A stretch of DNA of 64,000 nucleotides, taken from assembly GCF_964275005.1 (NCBI RefSeq), contig NC_092704.1, forward strand, positions 34,922,416 through 34,986,415, read 5' to 3'. Positions 11,569-24,600 of the stretch are shown here, one piece after another. Positions within the stretch are counted from its first letter, which is position 1, and the number at the start of each line of letters is the position of its first letter. The notes under the pieces are model-generated. The model saw only the letters and a list, made by a program, of their open reading frames with translations. It searched no databases and was not told the DNA's origin. A program made the position numbers and the translations under genes. Origin of the DNA: Diadema setosum (lineage: Eukaryota > Echinodermata > Echinoidea > Diadematoida > Diadematidae).

Positions 11569-11757
11569 CTATAGGATGTTGACAAAGAAAGGAGGAATAA
11601 GAAGAAACAAGAAATTTCATTATAAAAATATTAATTCATGAAGACCTATGGAAGATTTTTAGTGTCTGAATATGACACAGACTTAGATTATGTTATTAAT
11701 GCTTTACATTTATAGGCGTTACTACGTATGGCACAGCATAACGTCTTTACATTCACC

Positions 11758-12217
11758 TATAGGGCTCACACCTGTAAATAAAATGGAATGTCCCAGACCC
11801 CTTCACTAATTTGTATCAAAGATACCAAAATAAATGAAGAAAAAAAAAATCAATGATGCAGTTTAGCAAAAAAAAAAACAAAAAAAAAAACCAAAAACGA
11901 ATAGCTGTAGATATTGAGTATGAATTCCTATGGAAGATGAAAGCTTTTCTCATGGAATTTGAGGGGACTGTATTTCATTGGGTGCATGTACAGAAAAAAA
12001 GCTGATTTTTTTGAGTGAAAAGAACTCGTAGTCTGGCCTTGCGGACCCTTGGACAGAGTTTGAGCGGAAATTTGATGGATGAAAGGGTATATCTCACTTA
12101 TCCAGGTTAGTGAAGATGAAGCACCTCATTTCTCCCAGCTATTTTACAGAAATTTTTTTAATTTTTGATTTTAACACACGTCTCTATGGGGAATTATTTA
12201 CCCGTGTGAGCCCTATA
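11758..12217. mobile_element. MITE with TATAGGGCTCACAC termini
   Basis: The 460-bp element has inverted ends TATAGGGCTCACAC and GTGTGAGCCCTATA, followed inward by GTAAATAA in both orientations. A TA target duplication is likely. It sits in the intron of the nested glycosyltransferase gene. There is no ORF. Confidence 0.8.
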
Positions 12218-12488
12218 GTGTACGATTCAGGAAAGCTGACCGTTAATTGCAAACACGTGTCCGCTTATACCTGAAAACGGACCAAAAAGGGGGACTCATA
12301 TACCATGATATTGACATATTATCATATGCATTCAAAATACTGAAAGCAATAATTGAAATCGTTGGAAAATTTTCTTTTGAAGATAAGATGTTGTCTATTA
12401 TAACTATCATACAAACTCTATTGCAGTCAAAATAATTAATATAGATAACTTTGTGCCTGCTTTTATAGCTCTTTTATTGTGCTGCAGT

Positions 12489-12505
12489 ACATATATATAT
12501 ATATG

Positions 12506-12564
<59 letters not shown>

Positions 12565-12570
12565 TATATG
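12489..12570. repeat. (AT)n microsatellite
   Basis: Near-continuous AT repeat with a few changes, in the intron of the glycosyltransferase gene. Confidence 0.95.
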
Positions 12571-13040
12571 GTTGCTGTTTTTATCCACCATAAATACACT
12601 CAAAACTGTACTCGACAGAAATCCACACCGGTTCATTGCATAACCCCTTTTTCATATTTTTTTGTCTTCCAGTTGCTACAACATGGGTCAAGAACCCACT
12701 CAACCCCCCCCCCCCAAAAAAAAAAAAAAAAATAAAAAACCACCGAAATTCTTAAATCACGCTTCAACTCGATCGAAGTGGAAAGGTAACTTCAAGACCT
12801 GAAATTTTCATTTTCTTACCTGTCCTTTACGTGTTTACATTATTGTTATGCCTTTTTTACGTTTTCATCATTACTACTACTGTTATTATTGTATTATCTT
12901 TGTCATCATTTCTGTTATCATTGTTAAAAGGTAGAAAAACAAGGATCATGTTTCGATATCATTAAGGTACATGAGTCTATAGACCCACGCGAGGTCAAAG
13001 GTTGATGACTTAGTTAAAAAAAAAATCATGGTAGACTCAC

Positions 13041-13110
13041 CTCCAGCCGATTTCCACCCAAGAACAAAGCTAAGAGCCCCACACGCCATGATCAGAAGTG
13101 CGTTTTTTAT
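13041..13110 (-). CDS. Nucleotide-diphospho-sugar transferase, membrane-anchor exon (nested antisense gene)
   Basis: This 70-bp exon (acceptor CTTATCAG after a good pyrimidine tract, donor GTGAGT) encodes IKNALLIMACGALSFVLGWK plus SAG. It is a single hydrophobic segment and looks like a type II signal anchor. It leaves phase 1, and the main exon at 11,568 starts with two bases that complete a Val codon. The frame is also open upstream to several ATGs (one gives MLSLEIWGF). The start could therefore be in this exon, without the acceptor, or in an unseen upstream exon. The gene lies wholly inside the large intron of SLC5 copy 1, on the opposite strand. Confidence 0.6.
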
Positions 13111-14989
13111 CTGATAAGAAAACGAGGGGAATGAAGAAATAAACCCCCATATCTCGAGAGATAACATTGTAGCCACCTTCAAGTAGATAGGACAAGTGCT
13201 GAGCGAGATGCCACTTGAAGTTTGGATCACATCATGAACGTCTCATAGAAATCTTATGACAAGCTTTATAAATGGAATGACGTGCACGTCATGTTTGGTT
13301 ATCTCTCACAGTTAGGGGAAACAGAACCAGTTGTTACGACACTAGTCATGTACAGTTTGAAAGAATTTGATGACGAATAGACTTCATTTCAAATGACTTT
13401 TGGCCTTCATGCCTTATGGCCTTTTTTGAGCCACATCAATTTGAAAGCTGTGTAATGCTGTCGCTCATGTGCTTCGAACATGCACAGACAAAGCTGTGTT
13501 GTAACTTTGTAAGAACATGTTAGGACACGAATAATAATAAATCAAGTTGGACTCGATCTGCTATAATCATGCTTGAAAGTTGACATTTCTTATCTGCACA
13601 GCATTGAAGAAAATTCATCTTAATATGAGTTGCCATGATAACTCATGCTATGTGCTACTCAGTGTATATATTATTCTTTAGATTGTATTCTAGGGCATAT
13701 CAAATACTTACGAACTTTTAACTTTGGAAGACTTTACATCAGACGACTAAAACGTACGAGCAAAATCCACAGCGGCGAAGCATTAATTTGGTCCCTTTAG
13801 ACATTCAACAGGTATTTGTAACTCACTGATAATCTTGTACGGTACCGGGTTTACAACATGATAATAGCGGTATACGATCTTCGTCTCTACACACATTTTG
13901 GTATCAAATTGAATAATTGCACTTAACAGCTTGTGCCAAAAGATGCCAAAGTGATTGACATTGTCATGATTGTCGACCTGTTTAATGTCGCATTTGAACA
14001 AAACTTATTTGTTGAAGGATTTTGTCGGTCATGTCTACTAACAGACAGTGTTGAAGATGAACAGTAAACGGGAGAATGTTATGAATAATAATTCATGGAG
14101 TATTGGTGGAGTTCATAACTCAATTGCCAATGAAAAATGAGGTGAATTAGTAATTTCGGAGGAAAATCTTTACCATTCCAGCACGTGATGTTCTCATCAT
14201 GTTGTCTTCACTCATTGGGCGTGGTCTAGAGATGAAACTGGTCGGGCTCAGCTTGACGTCACGTGCCTAGACACTTAGCTCTTAACGTCCGACAGAGTCC
14301 TGTGATATTTGAATTGTGGGAGAAGAAGAGGTCGGATAAACATATCAAATACAAAAACAACCCAACAGTACAGATGAAAATTATCAAACGGCTTGTGGTA
14401 CCAAAAAGGCAGCCAAACGTATTTATGCAAATGAAACGCAGACATCCCCAACCATGACTGAACAAGGACATTTGGTATGCACCGTTACAATTATAATGTT
14501 TATCTCCGAGTTTGGCTGTTTTGATATGAATCAGTCATCCTTATGATGCTAAAGATGACGATTATTACTACTGAAAAGAATAGAGATGAAAACTGTGATG
14601 AAATAATGAAACAATGAGGACGTTTATTACCTCACAAGCATACATGTTCCCTCAGTTGAGGCAAAATGTAGATCTAGGGTGTCTTCAATTTTTGAGAGTT
14701 TTCGTCTGGAATAAAAAGTCACGTCAAATCATCACAGTTTAGCTATATTCTTGTAAGTGCTTGGAAGTTTTTTCCAACCTACTTTTCAACTGCACAATCT
14801 GCGTTTATAGCGTTTCTGGTTCCAAATCCCTCCTCGTGTTCATTCTCGTTTGGCATGGAATAATGCTGATGGACACAAAGATCTTTGTTTCTATTCAAAC
14901 AATCGCAATCGAACATTTCTGACTGATATCCAATTTTGGTTGATATAGCAAATTACAAACATAATGCTCTATCTTGCAAAGAGCGCGCT
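13111..14989. other. Intronic to copy 1; possible 5' region of the glycosyltransferase gene
   Basis: No further exon could be supported. Short open frames here have no family similarity. Any upstream exon or promoter of the minus-strand gene would fall here. Confidence 0.4.
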
Positions 14990-15020
14990 TTTATATATTT
15001 CCCCTTTTTACTGTACGCCA

Positions 15021-15054
<34 letters not shown>

Positions 15055-15126
15055 ACCACTCGAAGTGGTATTTACTCTTCCCTTTGCAAGAAATGAAGTG
15101 GAGGTCCTTAACATGCCTAGGTCATT

Positions 15127-15172
<46 letters not shown>

Positions 15173-15312
15173 TGTGTACCGGTAGTCAGTGCAATAGACA
15201 GAGCATCGCTTCAGAGAATGCTTCGCTCATGCATCAGCGACACTTGACATTTTGACGTGCATGGATCAGCATTTCAAACGAATCAAAAGCGAATCAAAAC
15301 CATTCTCAAAAT
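14990..15312. repeat. (GT)n-core-(CA)n repeat element, copy 1
   Basis: (GT)n at 15,024-15,050, a core with TTTGCAAGAAATGAAGTGG, then (CA)n at 15,128-15,168 and a right arm (GAGCATCGCTTCAGAGAATG, ACTTGACATTTTGACGTGC). The core and right arm recur at 17.7-18.0 kb, the arm inverted. The two dinucleotide tracts are therefore parts of one inverted-repeat element. Confidence 0.75.
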
Positions 15313-15613
15313 CGGATTGAGGTATAAGCCAGGTCGGAGTCAATTCATACTATACAAATTGATACAAATAACCTTTTTTTTTTTTCTCTCCCTATCTCTG
15401 TCTTTCTATCTCAGTTAGTTTCTTCATTCGTTCCTAAGCGATATAATACATAAACTTGCCGGACGTAACAATCATTTATTGAATCATTAGTCATGTTCAA
15501 ACAGAGAATGTAATTGCGTAGATCACGTGACCAGAATAGTCTGTCAATCGACACTTGGGGAAGCATCCATTTGACGGTGATACATTGAATACTTTAACAA
15601 ACTTTAGTCTATT

Positions 15614-16108
15614 CAAATTCATGAAATTCTTCCGTCGAGATGTTTTCATTGCAACTGATTGACAAATTTCCCTACATCGACGTAAATAAGCACTGAATTG
15701 ATCAGTGTTTTAGTAGTAGCCATGATAAAAATCACGGGCGTACATACTCGAGCAGGATTCGAACCTACGACCTCCTGATCACCGGACAGGCGTCATCTCC
15801 ACTAGACCACCGAGCTTTCGCCCGACAGCAAGTGTTGGTTCTAGTCCTTATAGCATGCAGCGGGTACTGCTTTGTTATTCAAATTCATGAAATTCTTCCG
15901 TCGAGATGTTTTCATTGCTACTGATTGACAAATTGCCCTACATCGACGTAAATAAGCACTGAATTGATCTGTGTTTTACGCCCATGATTTTTATCATGGA
16001 AGAATTTCATGAATTTTTATCATGGCTACTACTAAAACACTGATCAATTCAGTGCTTATTTACGTCGATGTAGGACAATTTGTCAATCAGTTGCAATGAA
16101 AACATCTT
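15614..16108. repeat. Composite repeat: two direct and one inverted arm around a tRNA-like sequence
   Basis: The segment TTCATGAAATTCTTCCGTCG ... TAAGCACTGAATTGATC occurs at 15,617-15,705 and 15,883-15,975, and inverted at about 16,022-16,108. The tRNA-like part (15,742-15,825) lies between the first two. This looks like a SINE inside, or forming part of, a foldback element. Confidence 0.78.
15742..15825 (-). repeat. tRNA-derived SINE head with intact pol III boxes
   Basis: On the minus strand it carries an A box-like TGGTCTAGTGG and a perfect B box GGTTCGAATCC. The T arm pairs (GTAGG/CCTGC). The anticodon loop lacks the T at position 33 and the acceptor stem pairs poorly, so it is a tRNA-derived repeat and not a working tRNA gene. 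Confidence 0.65.
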
Positions 16109-16959
16109 TTTTTTTTTTTTTTTTTTTTACTTAAAAAGTAACACGCCTGTTGGTACAAAAAAAAAATGGCCTTTTCTGCTCATGCACAGTGTGGAACACA
16201 ACACACCTCGAACAGTTTTCAGAGGAAGATAATTTCCTGCTTACTTTCGTAATTTCGTCTAGGACTGCAGGAAATTGTCGTCTTACTAATAATACTAAAA
16301 AAAAAAAAAAAAAAAAAAAAAAATTCATGGAAACCATACCAGAAAGCGCCATCTCTGAGAGACATTCCCTTAGCAACGGACTTTCAGCTGAAAACAAAGT
16401 ACTTTTTTAACCACTGTAAGTGGACGAATAGTTTAGGGTGCCTTTCGTATCGAGTTTGGTGTTGAATTAAGAATCAAGTACCATTTGGGAGTGCCCTTCA
16501 ATATTCTCGAGCAAATAAAGACAATATTCTCAATTATTTGATTTTGTCAAGATGGTAGCAATTCATTGCCAGGAGCCAATACGTCAATTTTTCCTTCCAC
16601 AATTTATTTAGAATGATCTAGGTCAATAGACAAGAGATCAATGGCTCTCGAGTCTTCCGCGGCATGTAATGAACGTGCAAGGCTCATAATTCAATCCAGA
16701 GTATCAATTTCTGGTTGTTGAAGAATTTCCATGAGAGCTGTTCTCGCATTCCACAGATATTTCGCGATGCATACACCAAGAAGTACTTCCGCTTGTTGGC
16801 GTCAGATGTGAAAATAATCCTAATGAATTAGATATATATGTATATAGATATTAAAAATTTGCAACCACATGCAGTGACCTCAGTTAATGATGTGCTTTAG
16901 GAAGAAACAGATTGGAACGATACTAATTAGCCCCGTTATAAAAGAGCTGTGTTGTAATC

Positions 16960-17240
16960 CGACCTGTTGTGTTGTTTTTTATTTTGTGTTCGTTTATTTT
17001 TCGGGGGACTAATACAAGCTACGCTGTGTTATTTAGTCTCCCCACTTTGGTTCTTTTGACTACAAGTGTTGCAAGTGATGTTATTAGTACATGCATTATT
17101 GTTTCAATTATTTTTGTTACAAAACGGAAAATATTATTGTATAGTAATAATTGAAGTAATCATTGTATCTTAGTTATGTTTGTTCCATACTTTTGTAAAC
17201 TCAAAGTGGAAATAAATACAAATCAAATCAATTAAATCAA
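16960..17240 (+). mobile_element. LINE 3' tail fragment with stem-loop
   Basis: Plus-strand copy: hairpin GGGGACTAA (17,004-17,012) / TTAGTC-TCCCC (17,032-17,043), then about 180 bases and the tail AAATCAAATCAATTAAATCA (17,219-17,239). The direction is opposite to most other copies. Confidence 0.62.
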
Positions 17241-17734
17241 ACCTGCAGTCAAAAGAACAACCGTCATCCGCAACACATTTGACAGATTTAATATTTGATA
17301 TAGTATATCAGACATACTGCTATGTGATTTACCACCATGCAAAGCTTGTTGGAAATTGAAGTATTTCGTTGCTGGAAATGTTTTGCTACCATCTTAATAA
17401 ATCAAACATTCGAAAATGTTGTCCTTTGCCCAAGATTTCTACCAAAGGAAACCCGAAGTATTAGTTTACTTAAAGCCAAAATGCTTGAGTCATGTAAAAA
17501 GTGGGTAAGTTTGCTTTCAGCCTAAAACTTTTTTTTTTAAAGGGTAGATCTCTGAGAGATGTCGCTTTCCAGTAAAGTTTGCATGAAATGTATATTTGTG
17601 TGCGTGTTTTTCTGCAGTAATAAAAGGGTTATGATATCAAACACAATATCATCTTTCTTTAGAGATATTTGAAGGTGTGTTGAGTTCACCCAATGCCCTA
17701 ATCACATATTTTTGAGATTGATTTTGATTCTTTT

Positions 17735-17853
17735 GATACACTTTTGATTCGTTTGAAATGCTGATCCGTGCACGTTGAAATGTCAAGTGTCGCCGATGCA
17801 TGAGCGAAGCATTCTTTAAAGCGATGCTCAATCCATTGCATTGACTATGGTTA

Positions 17854-17901
<48 letters not shown>

Positions 17902-18005
17902 CTGATCACTCTAGTAGCTATTTACCTTGCTTACCTGACCTTTGCAAGAAATGAAGTGGGGTCCTTATCATGCCTGGGTGATTGCATACACCAATTGCAT
18001 ACACC

Positions 18006-18037
<32 letters not shown>

Positions 18038-18038
18038 T
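17735..18038. repeat. (GT)n-core-(CA)n repeat element, copy 2
   Basis: Left arm (GATTCGTTTGAAATGCTGAT ... GCATGAGCGAAGCATTC) is the inverse of the right arm of copy 1. (GT)n at 17,856-17,900, the shared core with CCTTTGCAAGAAATGAAGTGG, then (CA)n near 18,010-18,036 follow. Confidence 0.75.
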
Positions 18039-18039
18039 C

Positions 18040-19823
18040 CTCTCTCACCATAAATTATAACTACTCATTATGCATCCTAAAGTCAATGCAATTGACATAA
18101 TAGTATTATGAAAGCATTAATAAACGCGCTAAATGCATTATAGCATGGGTCTTGTCGATTTCAGGTCGAAGTAAAATGCTTAATGTATAACATTGGCATG
18201 GGGAGGGTGCGTGATTTCTTTTGCCATATACCCTTTAAATAATATTAACAAAACAACTTCAATTTAAACAATCGAGTAAAATCAATGACAAATAATCATA
18301 CATCTTGATTGATATTTAGCTATCTTGACAGATCGTGTTTTTTTAAATAAGGTGTAAATCGACATACTGTAAATGAAATGGTTACCCAGTGAAAATGAAG
18401 CGGAATAAAAAAGATAAAAGAAAACAGTAATAATCGTTTTATCTATCATCTAAGGGTTTATAGTGATTCTATGGAAAATTAATGCTGCAACTGTACTTTG
18501 ATACGATAACATAGCTGCGGCGTTGAGTTCCAAATGTTTTAAACCTATCATCGAATGTCGCTTTAATGTACTTGTGGCCATAAGGGCATTCAAACACAAC
18601 ATGCAAACATAATCCCAAGTGTATTTATTCATGTGATCTTCGTCTGTCAATATGCCAACGCCTACACATCCTTTCTTCTTTAATAATCCCTATAAAAAAC
18701 GCGGTAACTTTTGTCATAGTTTTCATAAATTGTGTTGATATTTGTCGTCAAAACATTTGACGTCTTTTCGTACCGTAAGTATCCATCCGCATGTGTTATA
18801 AATGGCATGCAAGTGAATTGTGATTGAAATCTAGTGTGCAAGCAGTCACTCGTACTGTATTTGATCCTCAAGTGTTACTCTTGAAAGAAATAAAAGACCT
18901 GGAAATTAATGTTTGAAGTGTAGAAACGACAGAGTCATGGAAGTATTTATGTAGCTAACAAAGATTAGTTTTTAGCTCAATATGACATGAGGACGATCCA
19001 GTTTATTTGTTGGTTTCGGAATGCTTTTATTATTATTATTATTGTCAAGAATTGACAGTATAAACGTAGATTGTGGCGACCAAAAAAAAATCGACGATGC
19101 GACAATAATCTTGTGCGTGGAGATACGACCAGGGGGTAAACTACAAGGTACAAATTAGTCTTGATCAGGGCTTTACTGCGTTCTTTTTGTAGTCAGACTA
19201 ACTCCATTTTTAGTCAGCCCATACCCGAAAGGAGACATACAAAATAAAATTATTGTCTTAAAGACGACGAGAAACATTGTTGCAATCACCGATGATCTTT
19301 TGATGAACTTCAGTTCTATCATTTACAGTGCGTTTTACTATCCCATGTTCAAGATGACATTTTACTCAATAGAATGATATAAAGCGATATGATCTTCAGT
19401 ATATTCATGCAAATTAGAAGTAAAATCAGAAAGTCATGGAAATATAAAGTTGACGTACTTCATGAAATTGTAATATCAGGTTACAACTACTATGCTAGTT
19501 AGATGTGACGATAATGTTATCACGTCACAGCTCACTCATATGTCTGTATACGTTACAAAATCATGTTTATCCCAAGGTTATCAAGCAACTGACCCCAGAC
19601 CCTGCTTAGTTACAATTTTGCAGTAATCTACTACAAATTATATGATTCATTTATTTGGTTCATTTGTAGAAAGGAAAACGCTCAGGGCAGACTTGTTTAC
19701 ATATCGTTATGGGACGTGTGAGAGGATGATGACATACATCATCAGTGTGGAAATGCGATCGTAGTTAATATAACTGTTTCGATAATGGGAAACTGTTTAA
19801 TTCAATAATTCCTTCTCTATAGT
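18040..19823. other. Intronic, no gene recognised
   Basis: AT-rich DNA with no recognised repeat family and no exon-like frame. Confidence 0.5.
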
Positions 19824-20825
19824 AGTCCAGTAGACGATGTCATAGACCATGTACATGACCTGGAAAAGTTTTTAAGTACAAGGTTTTTTTGTTCGTGTTC
19901 TAGAAAGGTATTGGAGTAAATTTAGCTTGGTTGCCACCTGGGCAACCTTGGGCAACTGGCCTACTTAGCATAATTACGTAATTAGCATAATTATATAAAA
20001 TATGTAATATATTACTAATTTTAATACAGGGAACCAGAAAACATGGGAAATAAAACTTTTTAAGGGTTTTCTATATCGAGGAATCCATTCATAACTTATT
20101 TTCAATTTCAAATGATGTAAGTATCTTAAATACCGTAATTAGCATAACGAGCGTATTTGCATACGTATAGTAGTGAAGTATATGGTAATATATACCATAT
20201 ATTACCATATACTTATCAAATACAGGCAAGCTCAGTTAACTGTAGTACCCATCTTAAGAATGAATCAACCACAACATCAAGAAAACCTTGGGCTTAACAT
20301 TTTCAGGTCATATCCATGGTATATATTACAATCTACATGTACTTCACTATTGTACGTATGCAAATATGCTCATTATGCTAATTACGGTATTTAAGACACT
20401 TACATCATTTGAAATTGAAAATTAACGTTATGAATGGCCTCCTCGATATAGAAAACTCTTAAAAAGTGTTATTTCCCATGTTTGCAGGTTTCTTCTATTA
20501 AATTAGCAATATATTACATATTTTATATATACTAATTACGTAATTATGCTTATATAATTATAATTATACGTTAGTAGGCTAATAAAAAAAAAAAAGTTGC
20601 CCAAGGTTGGGCAGGTGGCAACCGAGCTAAATTTACTCCAATACCCTTTTAGAACACGAATCAACAAAACAACCTTGTACTTAAAAACTTTCCAGGTCTA
20701 AAAAGTTTCTACTCGACTAAGGTGGCAACCGAGCTAAATTTGCTCCAATACCCTTTTAGAACACGAATCAACAAAAAACCTTGTACTTAAAAACTTTTCC
20801 AGGTCTAAAAAGTTTCTACTCGACT
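19824..20825. mobile_element. Large foldback element (~1 kb near-palindrome)
   Basis: Arms of roughly 400 bases are inverted copies: TTTTTAAGTACAAGG, GAGTAAATTTAGC and GGTTGCCACCT on the left recur inverted on the right, as do TAATTAGCATAA segments near the centre. The right arm's outer ~108 bases are duplicated in tandem (20,611-20,714 and 20,721-20,824). No ORF with family similarity is present. Confidence 0.85.
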
Positions 20826-23451
20826 GTAGACTTTTATGACGTTTTCACTATAGTCTGATTGTTTATTTATAGCTATGTATTACAGCTAAGACAAGCAGTA
20901 CACATTTCACTGTCTCTCTATATCCTCGTCTCCAAGTCACTTCGAACCCGTAAACTCAAGTTATTTCATCATTCAATCAGAATGAAAAATGGCGCTATAG
21001 AAATTGTACGTATTATCATCATTATCTGCAGCCACAATGGCTTTGCTAACGCGACAGCCCTTCCGTTTGTTGATATATCGCTTCAGCTCATTTCGCATTG
21101 TTAGTGTACACACATGAACTGTGTGATAATGGATGCGATGATGATAAAGAAGACAAGAAACCAAATCAAATCAAATCAAATCATACTTGGCATTCGCCAA
21201 AACATTGTTATACTTACAGTAGGATTGTCCGGGGTTAAAACCGCATAATGCTGAGACTTTCGAGACACCTGAAGAGTGGGAAAAAAAAATCATTAAAAAG
21301 CTTTCCGAGGTAATCTCTGGTGAAAAAAAAAAATGGTCTGCATGATGTACGGATGAAACCATAAGCCTTCCAAGATCTTTTAAGTGTGTGAAGTGTCACA
21401 ATAAGTCGATTGATTCCCCCGGGTTTTTTTTTTTTTTTCATCGGGCTTTCATTTCTCCTGTCTCTTCTCATTTCGCAGCTGTATTTGTAAACCCCGTTAC
21501 CTCCCCTTGTTCAGCAGATGATAATCACTCTACAATACAATACATGAAGAGCCACAGCTACATCCAAAGAGGTGTGGAGAACTGCGATTTAAAGGTTTCA
21601 TTTCAGTTGCCGTTGCTTTAAAACGTTATTGTTGGGAGGTTTTAATATATCTTGACTTGAATGCGAGCGCATTCTTATAATAAAAACTAATGAAGGAGAA
21701 GTACTACATTAATGTTTTCATGTTTGTTGCTTTCATTTTAAGATGACCGACTCCGCCTGCGTCATTAACTATTCAAATCACACAAATCTTTGGGTCAGAC
21801 AATCAATTTTAACCCCTCGCACATTGGAATAGGGTGTTTCATGCCTGAACACAATTGGTGGATTGCTCTGTCTTGGCGGTAACCATGATAACGGGTCAAT
21901 GGCTAACATGTTATCGACTTTAGACAGGGAGAAGGACAAGGTTGTGCCACAATTCCGCGAGTAGAAAATGCTTAATTTAGGCCATTTTTTTTTCAGGAAG
22001 GTACTGCTCATACAAGAGCCATATCTTGATAATTATGTTGTATCGGTGGGTCGGCGTAGGTCTACTCTTCATTCACATTAGGTCTATCCTTTCAATTTCT
22101 CACTTCACTCAAGTTCCTTCAAATTTCATTTTCAATATCACGTGTTACCTAACAACGCACATTTAAAACAAGGATGAATGTAGTATGCTGCCTAGAGAAA
22201 AAAAAAAGATAGAAAAACATTAAATGTAGATGTGTGTTAGTTTAAGGGGCACTTATGATAGCAAATACGTATACATTGTCCATGCTTTTCATCACAGAAC
22301 ATATCTGTATATCTGAGATGACCCTAGAAATGTAATAAAATGCAGCGCTGTTAAAATCTTAATCACTCTCGCGATATTTCTTTTCTGTGATGTCAGTCAT
22401 GCCTTGATACAGCATTTTAATTATATATTGGAATATAGGATAGACTAATCTGTTCTTTTTTCTATCTATCTATCTACCTACCTATCTGTTTATCTATCTT
22501 TAATTATGATGAAATGACTACCGTCTGGGCTTATATACCAAAGACCACACAGAACCATTAAAACTCATATGGCATGCAATATTCAGTTTTAGACTGATGA
22601 TATAGAAACACTACCTTAAAGAAGCGGTCATGATCCACAGCCCGCCGCCAGAAGCTAGCGGCCAGGTTCTCCCGTGTAGGTTGGGTGGAGTGGACATTCA
22701 AACTCCGTCAGTCGTAATAACTACTCACTGTGTGGCAAGCACCGGGTATACTGTTGATCGCCCAAGGACCACTCTTGCGCTATGGTTCTTGGTCGAGGAT
22801 GTTGTCTGAGATAGTGCGTGAGGCTCCTGGTGTACACAACGCGTTGAATGCGTAAGGCTGTGAGAGAACTCTTATCAGTTAGCTATTTAGTACCACAAAT
22901 AGGTATTTTACCAGACGTGATAATATTATGTGCTTTAACGCACCTGCACAGTGACGGAATATACTAGCCCGACGATTAACTACAGATGTACTATGTGCGT
23001 TTCCCCGTTTTATTTGACGAATCGAATGCGAATCTGGTGGCGCCTTGTAAAATCGAGAAACATTTCTTAAATAAGTGTCCAACTGTGTTCCATGACTAGT
23101 TCCGATTCAATCTTGTTGTTTTACGGTGTGAGTGAATATCACAACTAGATGCAGTCAACAGACTTGCGTAATCTGCTCGGCAAATAATTATTGATAGTAA
23201 ACTCACTATGTCTTTTTTCTTGTTTTGCGGGAAACAGATATCAAATGGAGATGAGAGTCATTTATTTAGTCATCTGATACATCCGTGTAAACTGCGAGGT
23301 ATTTACAGTCTTCATCACGTGACGTCACTCACGAAGAAATCCCCGTTGTTCTCCAAGAAACAGACCAAAGAAGATTTGGTCGATCGATTAGTCACATTCC
23401 TTTATCTTCGAGTATTTTCGATGGTACGACGACGTTGACAGATATTGTTTA

Positions 23452-23720
23452 ACAATTCAATTAAATTCAATTCATGTATTTCATTCTCATTTTTCTTCCA
23501 ACAAAACATATCACAAAGTAAATCAGGAATTCTATCATAAGCATATATATACATTACAAAGTACGAAAAATAAACGATAGTCAACAGACTAATAAAAATT
23601 ATGTATACATACCGAAAAATACAAGGTTATGTTTAGAGGGAGAAAAGGAGAATTGAGAGGTCCACAAAAAGCGATGCTTGTAGATTGTGGACCACTTGAT
23701 AATTTCTTTAAAAATACTTA
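23452..23720 (-). mobile_element. LINE 3' tail fragment with stem-loop
   Basis: Closely related to 48,930-49,230 (TTTCATTCTCATTTTTCTTC, CCAACAAAACATA, GCTTGTAGATTGTGGACCAC). Hairpin GGTCCAC (23,659-23,665) / GTGGACC (23,687-23,693) and a CAATT pentamer tail at the left end. Confidence 0.72.
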
Positions 23721-24384
23721 CTTCAATTACAAGTAGGCGTACATAACACAAAAATAATCAAGACAAAATAGAACAAACAACAGAGACACAACAGCATGGC
23801 ATGACTAAACTGAGGGGGATACGATCTCATGATTAGACTTAACCAAAGTTTCAATAACGCTATCAGATATCTTATTCACATTTAATCAGAAGAAACTTTA
23901 TTGGTTTGAATATGTATTTATGGATAAAAAGTTCAAGTTCCTTAATCCGAAGATTCGTAATTCCGATAATGAAATCAAGCTTGTTATTCTGAAGGTTCGT
24001 TTATCCGAAAACGAAATAAGCTTCGTAATTCCGACGTCACTATAGTACGCATCTTTTTTTCTTCTTCTTTTCTTATTATTATTAACAAACATAGGTATAC
24101 TGAATTTTTGTGTCTCGAAATAAGGAATCTTCTGAATAACACCCTGGATAAAATACTACTTTTGGCAAGGGTGTTGGGGGAAAAAAAGATAAGTGAATTT
24201 CATTCACACGACAATGAAAATTGACCGATACCAGACAACTGGGTTATGATAACATGTGATGACCGATGCGACGTGTCAAACTGCCTTCTGATCTCAACGG
24301 ATTTTTATTATGTGCTGACAATATTGCAATTTTTGCAGAATATTTGTGTTAAATGTATTTATTTTTCTCATGTAATTTGGGAAG

Positions 24385-24600
24385 TTGTTGCCACTTAGTG
24401 ATTTAGGCCACGGACTCTCAATCACGAAGTTCCTGGTTCGAGACTCATGAATCCAGCCCCTATTCATAGGCAAGACACTTTATTCTCATTGCGTGAGGTC
24501 CTTCGAACCAAAGGGACTTAAAGCTGTCGCTTTCGTGGTTACTTGCGTACAAGCATCAATTGCTTCCTTGGAGTTTAAATGCAAAACAATTTGATTCTTA
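24385..24600 (+). repeat. tRNA-derived SINE-like sequence
   Basis: An A box-like stretch (CACTTAGTGATTTAGG) is followed after a normal spacing by the B box-like CTGGTTCGAGACTC, then CAAGACACTTTATTCTCATT and a body of about 120 bases. Weaker than the copy at 15.7 kb. Confidence 0.5.

Noticed and set aside
11057..11641. 194-codon plus-strand ORF
   Set aside because: It is the antisense shadow of the glycosyltransferase exon and has no family features.
15742..15825. A functional tRNA gene
   Set aside because: B box is perfect, but the anticodon loop lacks T33 and the acceptor stem does not pair well; it is embedded in repeats, so a SINE head is more likely.
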